Source of the DNA: JBBREP01 sp963716525
GTDB taxonomy: Bacteria > Actinomycetota > Acidimicrobiia > IMCC26256 > PALSA-610
Reading direction: 5' to 3'
Assembly (NCBI GenBank): GCA_963716525.1
Contig: OY970315.1
Coordinates: forward strand, 4,340,001-4,404,000
DNA: 64,000 nt
Below, piece after piece: positions 49,481-59,070 of this stretch. The notes beneath the pieces were generated by a model. It saw only the letters and a program-made list of their open reading frames with translations, searched no databases and was not told the DNA's origin. Position 1 is the stretch's first letter, and each line of letters starts with the position of its first letter. Made by a program: the position numbers and the translations under genes.

Positions 49481-50658
49481 TCAGGTCCTGCCGGCAAGCC
49501 AGGACTCGAGCACGCCGGCAGTGTCGGCGCCAGGGTCGCGGCGCCCGGCACGGCGGATCGCACTCGGCGTGCGCGAGAGCTGCGGGTGCGGCGCGGGCAC
49601 ACGCGTGCCGTCGCGATCGGCGAGGGCGACGATGCTGTTTCGCGCGACGAGCTGTTCGTGCGCGAGCAGGTCGTCGAGGTCTTGCACCGGCGCGCACGGC
49701 AGGCGCGCCGCGTCGAGCGCCGCGATCGCGTCGTCGAGCGACCGCGCGCCGATCCAGCCGGCGACCCGCTCGTCGAGCTCGTCGGCGACCGCGCCCGTGC
49801 CGCCCCGGCCGTCGCGAAACGGGCACGCGAGGCGTCGTCGGTGACGCCGATCAACGTGAGCACCCTCGCAACCTCCGCGTCGGTAGGCGCCGACACCACC
49901 ATGTAGCGGTTGTCGGCGGTGCGGTACACGTTGCGCGGCGTCGCGGTGGCGATGCGCGAGCCGAGCCGCTCGGGCACCGGCTCGCCGGGATTCCATCCGG
50001 CGAAGGTCGCGCCCAGGAGCGTGAGCACCGACTCGGCGAGGCTCGCGTCCACGAGCTGGCCGCGCCCCTGCCCCTCCGGCGACGCCCGCCACACGAGCGC
50101 GGCGAGCACACCGTTGAGCGCCACGATCGCGCCGAGCGTGTCGCCCAGCGCGAGCGACGGCAACGTGGGCGGACCGCCGGCCTCGCCGTTCAAGTACGCG
50201 AACCCGCCGAAGGCCTCCGCAATCGAGCCGTTCCCTCCGCGGTTCGCCCACGGACCGCTCCGGCCGAACGCGGTCAGCGACGCGACGACGGCACCGGGGT
50301 TGCGCGCCGCAATCTCGTCATAGCTGCAGCGCCACGCGCGCAGGCGCGCGTCGGTCTGGTTGACGACGACGACGTCGGCCACCGCGGTGAGCGCGGCGAG
50401 CAGGTCGAGACCGTCGGGCGACGCCGGGTCGACGACGATCGACCGCTTGTTGCGGTTCGCGTAGCGGTGCGCACGAGGCTCACCACCGTCGAGCGCACCG
50501 ACCCGGCGGATCGGGTCACCGGCGGGACCTTCCACCTTCACGACGTCGGCACCGAGATCGCCGAGCATGGCGGCGAGCAGCGGTGCGGGAAAGAGCGTCG
50601 CGAGGTCGAGCACCTTGATGCCCGCGAGCGCGCCGCCGCCGTCGACCGTGCCCGCCAT
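49481..50658 (-). CDS. CaiB/BaiF family CoA transferase (frameshifted)
   Basis: The start is ATG 50658 (MAGTVDGGGALAGIKVLDLA), with GATACT six bases upstream. LGDLGADVVKVEGPAGDPIRR, NRNKRSIVVD and ASLTAFGRSGPWANR are family III CoA transferase motifs. In 49790-49830 a base is missing; the C-terminal part continues as DELDERVAGWIGARSLDDAI to the stop at 49481. About 392 residues. It moves CoA between acyl groups. Divergent from a second CaiB-family gene; 39 bases separate the two start codons. Confidence 0.85.
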
Positions 50659-50697
50659 GCAACGAGTATCCCAGAAACGCTCGCATACCCTCGGCCC

Positions 50698-51852
50698 ATG
50701 GTCACGACGTCGGGTCCGCTCGCCGGGGTGCGGGTGCTCGAGCTCGCCGGCCTCGGCGCACTGCCGTTCGGCACGCTGAAACTCGCCGACATGGGCGCCG
50801 ACGTGATCCACGTCCACCGCGTGTCCGATGTGCCGGCGTCGCCGCCCGACCGGCACCACAGCGAGTGGGACCGTGGCCGCCGTTCGATCGCGATCGACCT
50901 GAAGCAGCCCGACGGCGTCGAGCTGCTGCTGACGCTCGCGGAACGGGTCGACGCGCTCTGCGAGGCGTTCCGCCCCGGCGTCGCCGAGCGGCTCGGCATC
51001 GGCCCCGACATCGCGCTCGCCCGCAACCCGAAGCTCGTGTACGGCCGGCTCACCGGTTGGGGCCAGGACGGGCCGCTGGCGTCGACCGCCGCCCATTCCA
51101 TCAACTTCGAGTCGCTGACCGGCGCGGTCGGCTCGATCGGCCCGGTGGGTGGTCCACCCGTCCCGCTCCTGCAGGTGCTCGGCGACTTCGCCGGCGGCGG
51201 CCTCCATCTCGCGTTCGGCCTGGTGTGCGCGCTCGTGGAGGCGCAGCGCTCGGGTCGTGGACAGGTGGTCGACGTGGCGATGGTCGACGGCGTCGCGTCG
51301 ATCTATACGCCGTTCTACGCGATGGCGCGCTCGGGGATGCACACCGACGACATCGGCACGAACCTGTTCGACGGCGGCGCGCCGTTCTACAACGTGTACC
51401 AGACGGCCGACGGCAAGTACGTGAGCGTCGCACCGATCGAGCCGCACTTCTACGCCGTGCTGCTCGACAAGCTCGACATCGATGCTGCGTCACTCCCCCG
51501 CCAGTACGACCGCGCGCACTGGCCCGAGGTGCGCGACCGCTTCGCTGCGATCTTCCGCACCCGAACCCGGGACGAGTGGTGCGCGCACTTCGAGGGCACC
51601 GACGCGTGCGTGGCGCCGGTGATGCGCCTCGGCGAGGCTCCCGCCCATCCGCACAACGTCGCCCGGCATCTGTTCGTCGACGGTGCGGACGGCCGCAGCG
51701 AGGTGGCACCCGCGCCACGGTTCTCGCGCACGCCGGGCGCGGCGCGACCGTCGTACCGCTACGAGGGTGCTGATACCGACGCGGTCCTCACCGAGCTCGG
51801 TGTCGACCCGCTGCAGATCGCCCGCCTCCGCTCGTCGAGCACGATCGCCTGA
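50698..51852 (+). CDS. CaiB/BaiF family protein, alpha-methylacyl-CoA racemase-like
   Basis: 384 residues from ATG 50698, with a TACCCT-like hexamer six bases upstream. The N-terminus GPLAGVRVLELAGLGALPF and the segment AAHSINFESLTGAVGSIG match AMACR. The catalytic His (in AHSIN) and Asp (VLGDFAGGG) are kept, and the Asp that usually follows the His is Ser. The C-terminal region has GGAPFYNVYQTADGKYVSV. It would racemise 2-methylacyl-CoA to the (S) form used by acyl-CoA dehydrogenases in sterol or branched-chain degradation. A CoA-transferase role cannot be excluded. Confidence 0.88.
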   Translation: MVTTSGPLAGVRVLELAGLGALPFGTLKLADMGADVIHVHRVSDVPASPPDRHHSEWDRGRRSIAIDLKQPDGVELLLTLAERVDALCEAFRPGVAERLGIGPDIALARNPKLVYGRLTGWGQDGPLASTAAHSINFESLTGAVGSIGPVGGPPVPLLQVLGDFAGGGLHLAFGLVCALVEAQRSGRGQVVDVAMVDGVASIYTPFYAMARSGMHTDDIGTNLFDGGAPFYNVYQTADGKYVSVAPIEPHFYAVLLDKLDIDAASLPRQYDRAHWPEVRDRFAAIFRTRTRDEWCAHFEGTDACVAPVMRLGEAPAHPHNVARHLFVDGADGRSEVAPAPRFSRTPGAARPSYRYEGADTDAVLTELGVDPLQIARLRSSSTIA

Positions 51853-51899
51853 ACTTGATCTGACCGCAAGGGCGCCGGCGATCGGTCCGCTCGGCGGCG

Positions 51900-53123
51900 T
51901 CAGCCGCGGAAGGAGAGCGATTGCGGGCCGCGCACCGTCGACGTGCGCACGAGCTCCACGCTCGGCTCGTCGACCTCCCAGCTCGGGAAGCGCGCGAGCG
52001 TCTCGTCGAGCACGAGGCGACCCTCCAGGCGCGCCAGTGCGGCACCGATGCAAAAGTGCACGCCGTAGCCGAACGCGAGGTGGCGGTCGATCTTGCGGCG
52101 CACGTCGAAACGGTCGGGTTCGGCGAAATGACGCTCGTCGCGGTCGGCCGCGCCGTTCAGCAACGCGACCCGCGCACCCTGCGGGATGGTGACGCCGTGA
52201 CGCTCGAAGTCGCGCATCACGTAGCGGCTTTGGATCGGTGACGGCGCCTCGTAGCGCAGGAGCTCCTCGATCGCGTTCGGCAGCGCTCCGGGATCGTCGA
52301 GCAGGACCTTCCGCTGATCCGGGTGGCGGGCCAGCAGCACCATCGCCCACCCGATGAGCCGGGCGGTCGTCTCGGTGCCTGCGGCGATCAGCAGGTTCGC
52401 GAAGCCGACGATCTCTTCGGTGGTGAGAGGCGACGTGGTGCCTTCGTCGTCGATCTCGGCCTCGACGGCGATCAGGTCGGAGATCATGTCGTCGGCCGGT
52501 TCGGTGCGGCGCGCGCGCACGAGCTGTTGCACGTAGCTCGAGAGGAAGCCGAACGACCCCGCCTTCTCCTCGCTCATCGGGCCGTCCTCGTAGCGCATCA
52601 TCAAATCGATCTGATGGCGGACCTCGTCCTGCTCCTCGACCGGCACGCCCATGAGCGCGCCGATCATGATCGCGGGGATCTTCGAGCCGCACTCGGCCAT
52701 GTAGTCGAAGGTGTCGCCCCCACGGTGCGGGTCGAGGAACTCGGCACACAGCTCGCGTACACGCGCCTCGAGCAGGCCGACGCGGCGAGGTGTGAACGTG
52801 CGCCCGACGAGCTTGCGCAGGCGGTCGTGCCGGGGCGGATCCATCATGATCATCATCGGCGGGAAGCCCTGGAGCCCGATCGCCGGATCGAACGTGTCGC
52901 TCGTGTCGATCGACTCGAGCAGGATCCCGCGCGCCGAGCTGAACGTCTCCCAGTCGAGCAGCCCCGCGAGCACGTCGTCGTAGCGCGAGAGCGCCCAGAA
53001 GTCGTAACGCTCGTTGTGGTACACGGGCGCTTCGTCGCGCAGGCGCTTCCACACCGGGTACGGGTCGGCGTCGATCACGGCGTCGTAGGGGTCGTAGTAC
53101 AGATCGCTGATGAGCTCCGACAT
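51900..53123 (-). CDS. Cytochrome P450
   Basis: 407 residues from ATG 53123 behind GAAGG. I-helix oxygen-activation motif AGTETTARL, K-helix ExxR in EELLRYE, and heme-ligand loop FGYGVHFCIGAALARLEG with the axial Cys. N-terminal PPRHDRLRKLVGRTFTPR fits bacterial class I soluble P450s close to CYP125/CYP142-type fatty acid or sterol hydroxylases, but the family number is not assignable by eye. It needs a ferredoxin; the only one in the window is at 12940-13131. Confidence 0.95.
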   Translation of the reverse strand: MSELISDLYYDPYDAVIDADPYPVWKRLRDEAPVYHNERYDFWALSRYDDVLAGLLDWETFSSARGILLESIDTSDTFDPAIGLQGFPPMMIMMDPPRHDRLRKLVGRTFTPRRVGLLEARVRELCAEFLDPHRGGDTFDYMAECGSKIPAIMIGALMGVPVEEQDEVRHQIDLMMRYEDGPMSEEKAGSFGFLSSYVQQLVRARRTEPADDMISDLIAVEAEIDDEGTTSPLTTEEIVGFANLLIAAGTETTARLIGWAMVLLARHPDQRKVLLDDPGALPNAIEELLRYEAPSPIQSRYVMRDFERHGVTIPQGARVALLNGAADRDERHFAEPDRFDVRRKIDRHLAFGYGVHFCIGAALARLEGRLVLDETLARFPSWEVDEPSVELVRTSTVRGPQSLSFRG

Positions 53124-53175
53124 CCCGTGCCTTCTCGATGTGCCGCGGTCGCCTCGGTGATGCGATCGTAGATCG

Positions 53176-54656
53176 ATGATCACCGGACGGACACCCGTGC
53201 TGGTCGGCGCGGCGGCCGTGCAGCAACGCCACGACGACCCCTCCCGCGACGACGACGCCGCGACACTGATGGTGCGGGCGGTCGAACGGGCCGTTTCGGA
53301 CGCCGGCCCGGGAGCGCTGCTCGCGCGCGCCGGGCTCGTCGCGGTGCCCACGGGCACCTGGCCGTACCGGGACGCGGCGCGCATCGTCGCCGAGCGCGTC
53401 GGGGCGCGTGGCGCACGCACGGCCCGCTACGAGATCGGCCTGCTGCAGCAGACGCTCGTCGCCGACGCCTGCCGGGCCATCGCGGAGCAGGGCCTCGACG
53501 TGGCGGTGCTCTGCGGCGGCGAGGCGAAGTACCGGGCCCTGCGCGCGTCGATACTCGGCGTCGAGCTCCCCGACGCCGCGGCGTCGGCCGAGGCCGTCGC
53601 CGAGCCCACCGAGCCCGACGACGTGGTGGTGCCCGCCGACGACATTCTCCATCCGGTCGAGATCGCCCGCATGCTGGCCGTGCCGGCCCGGCAGTACGCG
53701 GTGATCGACACCGCGCTCCGTGCCGCCGACGGCGTCACGGTCGCCGAGCATGCACGCGAGCTCGCACGCCTATGGGCGGCGAGCAGCGAAGTCGCGCAGG
53801 CCAACCCCGACGCGTGGAACCGCGAACCGGTCGGCGAGGAGGCGCTGCTCGGCAACAGGGCAAACCCGATGCTCGCCACGCCGTACACGAAGCTGCATTG
53901 CTCACAATGGAACGTGAACCAGGCCGCCGCGCTGATTCTCTGCTCGGTCGACGCGGCGCGTGACCTCGGCGTGCCCGAACACCGTTGGGTGTACCCGCAC
54001 GCCCTCGTCGAGTCGAACTTCATGACCCCACTCGTCACCCGATCCGCGATGCACCGCAACCCGGCGATGTGGGTCGTCGGCGAGCGCCTCCGAGCCCGTA
54101 CCGGCACCGCGCCGGCCGATTGCGAGCTGCTCGACCTCTACTCGTGCTTCCCGTCGGCGGTTCGGCTCCAGCTGCGGGAGCTCGCGATCGACTCCGCACG
54201 GCAGCTCACGGTCACGGGCGGCATGACGTTCGGGGGCGGACCGCTCAACAACTACACGTTCCAGTCACTCGCGAAGATGTGCGCGCTCTGCGCGAGCAAC
54301 CCGAGACGCACGGGCTCGTCACCGCGGTGAGCGGCATCGTCACGAAGTTCGGCGGCGCGATCTGGTCGTGCCGGCCTCCCGCGGGCCCGGTCGCGATCGA
54401 CGACGTGAGCACCGACGCGCGGGCCGCGACGGAGCTCACCTCGGTCGACGGCGAGCACGAAGGCCGGGCGGTCGTCGCCGGCTACACCGTTGTGCACGAG
54501 CGGGGCATTCCGACCGCGGCCGTCGCGGTGCTCGACACTCCCACGGGCGCGCACGCCGTCGCGACCACCACCGACGCCGCGCGGGCCACCGCGATGACCA
54601 GCGACGAATGGGTGGGCCGGTCCGTGCGCGTACGCGCCGGCCAGCTCCAGGTGTGA
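53176..54656 (+). CDS. Thiolase-like acetyl-CoA acetyltransferase family protein (frameshifted)
   Basis: ATG 53176 opens with TPVLVGAAAVQQR. The body has the segments LDVAVLCGGEAKYR, YTKLHCSQWNVNQAAALILC and ELLDLYSCFPSAVRLQ of the SCP2-thiolase-like group, with NYTFQSLAKM near the end of the thiolase domain. Near 54278 one base is missing; the protein then continues as LREQPETHGLVTAVSGIV and a C-terminal beta domain (GRAVVAGYTVVHERG) to TGA 54656. About 493 residues. It probably cleaves or forms a 3-oxoacyl-CoA bond. Divergent from the P450 gene. Confidence 0.84.
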
Positions 54657-54660
54657 CCGC

Positions 54661-55470
54661 TCAGGGCTCGAGCGGCAGCCAGTTCGCCTCTCGCTTGTCG
54701 GCGAACGCGCGCGGGCCCTCCTCCTGGTCGGGATGGCCCCACATGCTCAGCATCTCCCGGGCACCGAGGCGCGACGCGTCGGTGATGCCGTGCTCGAGCG
54801 CGCCCCACAGCGCGCGCTTGGTGGCAGCCATCGCCGCCGGTGAGTTACGGGCGATCGTCTCGGCGAGCTCCTGGGCCCGTTCGCGCAGGCGCTCGGGTGG
54901 GTCGACGATCTCGCTGACCATCCCGAGCTCGTACGCGCGCGCTGCCCCGATGCGCTCGTAGCGGCCCATGAACGCCATGCGCATCACCGCCTCGGCCGGC
55001 ATCTTCTTCATGAGCCCGATCGCCTCGATCGACACGACCTGGCCCACCGACACGTGCGGGTCGAAGAACTGCGCGTCGCCCGCCGCGATCACGATGTCGG
55101 CGTCGGCGATCCAGTGGAAGCCGCCGCCGCAGCAGATGCCGTTCACCGCGGTGATCACCGGCTTCCACACCTGCTGGTGCCAGCTCGTGAAGTGCAGATC
55201 CCAGTTCGCCACCGACTCGCGATAGCGCTCCATGCCCATGCCGTCGGTGGCGAGCTCGGTGACGTCGACGCCGGTCTGGAACGCGCGGCCGTTCCCGGTG
55301 TGCACGATCACCCGCACGTCGGGATCGGCGTCGAGCTCCTTCCATGCCACGGCGAACTCGTCGCGCATCAACGCGTTCATCGCGTTCAGCTGATCGGGCC
55401 GGTTGTTGTACAGCCACCCCACCGGGCCATGCCGTTCGACGACGAGATGATCAAACGACGAAAAGCTCAC
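54661..55470 (-). CDS. Enoyl-CoA hydratase/isomerase family protein
   Basis: 269 residues from GTG 55470, with AGGAGG about ten bases upstream. Landmarks: NNRPDQLNAMNALM, GNGRAFQTGVDVTEL, VNGICCGGGFHWIADADIVIAA. The segment that usually carries the second catalytic Glu reads FFDPHVSVGQV, so normal hydratase chemistry is doubtful. The start overlaps the acyl-CoA dehydrogenase stop by four bases (GTGA). Confidence 0.9.
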   Translation of the reverse strand: MSFSSFDHLVVERHGPVGWLYNNRPDQLNAMNALMRDEFAVAWKELDADPDVRVIVHTGNGRAFQTGVDVTELATDGMGMERYRESVANWDLHFTSWHQQVWKPVITAVNGICCGGGFHWIADADIVIAAGDAQFFDPHVSVGQVVSIEAIGLMKKMPAEAVMRMAFMGRYERIGAARAYELGMVSEIVDPPERLRERAQELAETIARNSPAAMAATKRALWGALEHGITDASRLGAREMLSMWGHPDQEEGPRAFADKREANWLPLEP

Positions 55471-56795
55471 GATCGCGGCACCTCCTGCCAGGCCACGTCG
55501 ACGTAGGGATCGGGCTCGCGCGGCAGACCGAGCACCTTCTCGCCCAGCACGTTCTTGTTCACCTCGGACGTTCCCCCCTCGATCGTGTTCGCGCGCGACC
55601 GCAGCATCCCGCGCACCTCGAACGGCATGCTCTCTGTGCCCCCAGGGGCTTGCTCCACCCCCGCTCGCCTGCGGCTCGCGCCCCCAGGGGCTTCCTCCAC
55701 CCCCGCTCGCCTGCGGCTCGCGCCCCCAGGGGCTTCCCATGCCATCGCGGCCGGGCCGAGCAGGTCGGTGGCGAGCAGCTGCGTGCGCTGGTTCAACGAC
55801 GCCATATGCACCTTGCCGATCGAGGTCAGCGCGTTTCCCGCCGCGGCCACGCGCGCGTTCGTCCACGCCCGGATGCGTTCCTCCGCGTACACCTGCGCGA
55901 GGCGTTGCCGCACGATCGGGTCGCCGGTGCGCCCGAGCTCACCGGCGCGCCGCAGGAGATGGTCGACGCCGGCGCCGCCGATGCGCGCGACCCCGCCCGA
56001 CCCGCTCCCCGACACCATCTTCCGCTCACCGGCGAGCGTCGCCCCCGCAACGCGCCAGCCCTCACCTTCCCCACCCACACGGCAGGTGTCGGGCACGCGC
56101 ACGCCGTCGAGGAACACCTCGTTGAAGTCGATCTCGCCGCCGATGTGGCGCAGCGGCCGCACCGCCACGCCGGGCGCATGCAGGTCGACGAGGAAGTACG
56201 TGAGCCCCTTGCGCTTCGGGCGCGACGGATCGGTACGGGCGAGGCAGATCGCCCAGTCGGACACGTGCGCCCAGGTCGTCCACACCTTCTGGCCGTCGAG
56301 CACCCACTCGTCGCCGTCGAGCGCCGCGCGGGTGGCGAGCGACGCCAGATCCGAGCCGGCGCCCGGCTCACTCAGCAGCTGGCACCACTTCTCCTCGTTG
56401 CGCACGATCGGCGGCAGGTAGCGCAACCGCTGCTCCTCGGTGCCGTACGCGAAGAGCGCCGGCGCGGCGCTGTTGAGCCCGAGCACGTTCAGGCGGCCGA
56501 GGTTGAACGGCGCGAGCTCCGCCTCGAGCGCGCCAGCCTGCGCCACCGAGAGGTCGAGCCCCCCGTACTCGACCGGCCAGGTGGCCACGACCATCCCGCT
56601 CGCCGCGAAGACGGGGTACCACGCCTCGTACGCGCGGCGGCTGCGCACGGCGCGGATCGCGTCGCGCCCGCCCTGCTGCGCGGCGTCGCGCCACGCGGCC
56701 GGAACGTGCTCGCCCACCCAGGCCCGCGCCGCCCCGCGCACCTCGTGGGGCGGCGTGTCGCGCCCCACGGCGAGACGATCCGAGGCGTGCAGCAT
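55467..56795 (-). CDS. Acyl-CoA dehydrogenase with an internal 14-residue repeat
   Basis: 442 residues from ATG 56795. Flavin-binding middle: QLLSEPGAGSDLASLATRA, GQKVWTTWAHVSDWAICLAR, KGLTYFLVDLHAPGV. The C-terminal helices end with ANTIEGGTSEVNKNVLGEKV. At about residues 353-386 a low-complexity insert, EAPGGASRRRAGVE repeated 2.4 times, interrupts the C-terminal helical domain in frame. TAGCCT lies eight bases before the ATG. Translationally coupled to the downstream crotonase; divergent from a dehydratase gene. Confidence 0.9.
   Translation of the reverse strand: MLHASDRLAVGRDTPPHEVRGAARAWVGEHVPAAWRDAAQQGGRDAIRAVRSRRAYEAWYPVFAASGMVVATWPVEYGGLDLSVAQAGALEAELAPFNLGRLNVLGLNSAAPALFAYGTEEQRLRYLPPIVRNEEKWCQLLSEPGAGSDLASLATRAALDGDEWVLDGQKVWTTWAHVSDWAICLARTDPSRPKRKGLTYFLVDLHAPGVAVRPLRHIGGEIDFNEVFLDGVRVPDTCRVGGEGEGWRVAGATLAGERKMVSGSGSGGVARIGGAGVDHLLRRAGELGRTGDPIVRQRLAQVYAEERIRAWTNARVAAAGNALTSIGKVHMASLNQRTQLLATDLLGPAAMAWEAPGGASRRRAGVEEAPGGASRRRAGVEQAPGGTESMPFEVRGMLRSRANTIEGGTSEVNKNVLGEKVLGLPREPDPYVDVAWQEVPRS
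55638..55737. repeat. 42-bp coding tandem repeat, 2.4 copies
   Basis: Copies lie at 55638-55679, 55680-55721 and a partial at 55722-55737; the two full copies differ at one base. They sit inside the acyl-CoA dehydrogenase gene, in frame, coding for the 14-residue unit EAPGGASRRRAGVE. The unit core CCACCCCCGCTCGCC recurs at about 63284-63298, at the start of another gene. Confidence 0.88.
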
Positions 56796-56858
56796 GGCGC
56801 GACAGGCTACGGGCCCACCGGTGCGGGCCACCGAACTGCACCCTGCAAGACTGGCGCG

Positions 56859-58151
56859 GTGACCGACACCGCGCCATCGTCGCCTGCCGGCGCGGCGGCC
56901 CCCGCGATCACCGACGAGGGCGTGGCGGCGCTGCGCGCGCGCGTCGGCGTGCCACAGCCGCACCCGCAACCACCGCATTACCGCGTGCCGAACGAAGACG
57001 CGTTCCGCCACGTCGCGGAGGCCTACGGCGACGACAACCCGCTGTGGTGTGACCCCGAGTACGCGAGCGCGTCGGTGTGGAATGGGCCGATCGCGCCGCC
57101 GCACCTGAACGGGGGCGACACGCTGATCGGCGAGAACGAGGTCGCCGAGCTCGACCCCGCGACGAAGCAGCTCCTGCGCGGCGATCCCATCCGCGGCGCG
57201 CACGCCTATTACGCGGGGAGCTTCCGGGAGTGGTGGGCGCCGCTCCGGCCGGGCATGCGGGTGATGCGCCGCAACGCGCTCGTGGGCGTGCACGACAAGC
57301 GGTCGGAGTTCGCGGCCCGTGCGGTGCACGAGTGGAGCGGCGAGGTGTTCGCGGCGCGAGATCCCGCGGTCGCGCTGAACGCCCAGTACCGGCTGATGAT
57401 CCGCACCGAGCGCCACAAGGCCGAAGCGCGCGGCAAGTACGACGAGACCCCGATCCGGCCGTACACCGACGACGAGCTGGCGCGCGTCGACGAGGTCTAC
57501 GCGAGCGAGCCGGGCCGCAGGCGCGGCGCAGAGCCACGCTGGTGGGAGGACGTGACGGTCGGTGACGAGCTCGGGCCGGTCGTCAAGGGCCCACTGCGCG
57601 TCACCGACATGGTGTGCTGGCACGTCGGCGTGGGCATGGGTCTGTACGGCGTGAAGCCGCTGCGGCTCAGCTACCAGCAACGCATGCGCGTGCCGCGCTT
57701 CTTCCGTCCCGACGACCTGAACGTGCCCGACGTGCAGCAGCGCGTGCACTGGGACGCCGAATGGGCACGGCGCGCCGGCAACCCGGCGATCTACGACTAC
57801 GGGCGCATGCGCGAGACGTGGCTGATCCATCTCTGCACCGATTGGATGGGCGACGCGGCCTGGCTCTGGAAGCTCGACTGCGAGTTCCGGCGCTTCAACT
57901 ACGTGGGCGACACGCACTGGATGCGCGGCCGGATCACGCGCGTGTACCTCGCGCCCGGCGACCGGCCCGCCGTCGACGCCGACGTGTGGGGCGAGAACCA
58001 GCGGGGCGAGACCACGACGCCCGGCCACGCGACGATCCTGCTGCCCAGCCGGGAGCACGGACCCGTGCGACTCCCCGACCCGCCGGGAGGCGCGTCCACC
58101 TGCGCCGGCCTCCTCGACGCCATCGTCGACCAGTTCGCAAGAGTGTCGTAG
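56859..58151 (+). CDS. MaoC / FAS1-like double hot-dog dehydratase
   Basis: 430 residues from GTG 56859; AAGACT lies six bases upstream with no Shine-Dalgarno. The N-terminal hot-dog (NEDAFRHVAEAYGDDNPLWC, GPIAPPHLNG) carries MaoC_N features. The second hot-dog begins near WWEDVTVGDELGPVVKG and continues with WHVGVGMGLYG and RRFNYVGDTHWMRGRI. Proteins of this layout hydrate or dehydrate bulky acyl-CoAs, for instance in sterol side-chain degradation. Ends inside a large hairpin shared with the convergent SDR. Confidence 0.85.
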   Translation: MTDTAPSSPAGAAAPAITDEGVAALRARVGVPQPHPQPPHYRVPNEDAFRHVAEAYGDDNPLWCDPEYASASVWNGPIAPPHLNGGDTLIGENEVAELDPATKQLLRGDPIRGAHAYYAGSFREWWAPLRPGMRVMRRNALVGVHDKRSEFAARAVHEWSGEVFAARDPAVALNAQYRLMIRTERHKAEARGKYDETPIRPYTDDELARVDEVYASEPGRRRGAEPRWWEDVTVGDELGPVVKGPLRVTDMVCWHVGVGMGLYGVKPLRLSYQQRMRVPRFFRPDDLNVPDVQQRVHWDAEWARRAGNPAIYDYGRMRETWLIHLCTDWMGDAAWLWKLDCEFRRFNYVGDTHWMRGRITRVYLAPGDRPAVDADVWGENQRGETTTPGHATILLPSREHGPVRLPDPPGGASTCAGLLDAIVDQFARVS

Positions 58152-58179
58152 CGCGTCGCGCGGCGACGTGCTACGACAC
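58143..58179. terminator. Two-tier hairpin between convergent genes
   Basis: Outer arms GTGTCGTAGC (58143-58152) and GCTACGACAC (58170-58179) are perfect. An inner stem CGTCGC/GCGACG (58154-58159, 58163-58168) closes a three-base loop. The dehydratase stop (58149-58151) lies in the left arm and the SDR stop is at 58191. A bidirectional terminator without T-run is the simplest reading. Confidence 0.6.
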
Positions 58180-58190
58180 CAACGCACTCG

Positions 58191-59069
58191 CTACTGGTAG
58201 GGGTGGAGTGGGGGCGGCAGCTCGGCGCGTGCGATGGCGTCGGCCCGCTCGTGCAGCAGTGCGGCCACCGTGTCGAGGTCGTGGGAGATGACGAAGCGGC
58301 CCTCCTGCATCGCCTCGACCGCGAAGCGCCCGAGCTCGAGCGTGTCCATCATCGCGAGCGGCGTGCCGGCAGCTTCCATCGCGGCCTTGTACTCGGCGAT
58401 CGTCGTCATCGGCGCCGCCGGGCGCGGGCGCACCCGCGCCAGCTCGGACGGCCGGTTGCGCTGCGCGGTCCACAACCCGGTGTCGAGCAGGCCGCCCGAC
58501 GGGTAGAACACCGCGGCGCGCAGGTTCGTGCCCTCCTTGACGAAGTTGTGCGCGAGCGCCTCGGTGAAGCAGCTCACTGCGGCCTTACTCGCGGCGTACA
58601 CCGACGCGTTGAGCACGGGCGCGAATCCGCCGTCGGCCGAAGACGTGTTCACCACGAGTCCCTCGTCGCCGGTGGCGAGCATCCGCGGAACGAACGCGAG
58701 CGTGCACATCGCCACGCCGAGCACGTTCACCGAATGGCACCACCGCCAGTCGTTCGGCTCCTGCTCCCACGGCAGGCCGCCGCCGCCCGACGTGACACCC
58801 GCGTTGTTGCACAGCACGTTGCACGTGCCGTAGCGCTCGAACACGCCGGCCGCGAGCGCCTCGACCGACGCCTCGTCGGCGACGTCGGTGCGGATACCCG
58901 ACACCTCTCCCCGCCCCCGGAGCTCCTGCACCGTCGCGTCCAGCACCGGTGCCTCGATGTCGGCGATCACGACCTTCGCACCCTTGTCGAGGAACGCCTC
59001 CACGAGCCCCCGGCCCACTCCTGCGGCGCCCCCGGTGACCACGACTACCCGGTCGCGCAGCTCACGCAT
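58191..59069 (-). CDS. SDR family oxidoreductase
   Basis: 292 residues from ATG 59069, one base after the stop of the preceding crotonase gene. Cofactor motif VTGGAAGVGRG, NNAGVTSGGG, catalytic Ser-Tyr-Lys in NTSSADGGFAPVLNASVYAASKAA. Longer than a typical SDR, with an extended C-terminus (AAMEAAGTPLAMMDTLELG and following). It belongs to the minus-strand operon that starts with the sugar isomerase. Confidence 0.93.
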   Translation of the reverse strand: MRELRDRVVVVTGGAAGVGRGLVEAFLDKGAKVVIADIEAPVLDATVQELRGRGEVSGIRTDVADEASVEALAAGVFERYGTCNVLCNNAGVTSGGGGLPWEQEPNDWRWCHSVNVLGVAMCTLAFVPRMLATGDEGLVVNTSSADGGFAPVLNASVYAASKAAVSCFTEALAHNFVKEGTNLRAAVFYPSGGLLDTGLWTAQRNRPSELARVRPRPAAPMTTIAEYKAAMEAAGTPLAMMDTLELGRFAVEAMQEGRFVISHDLDTVAALLHERADAIARAELPPPLHPYQ

Positions 59070-59070
59070 C

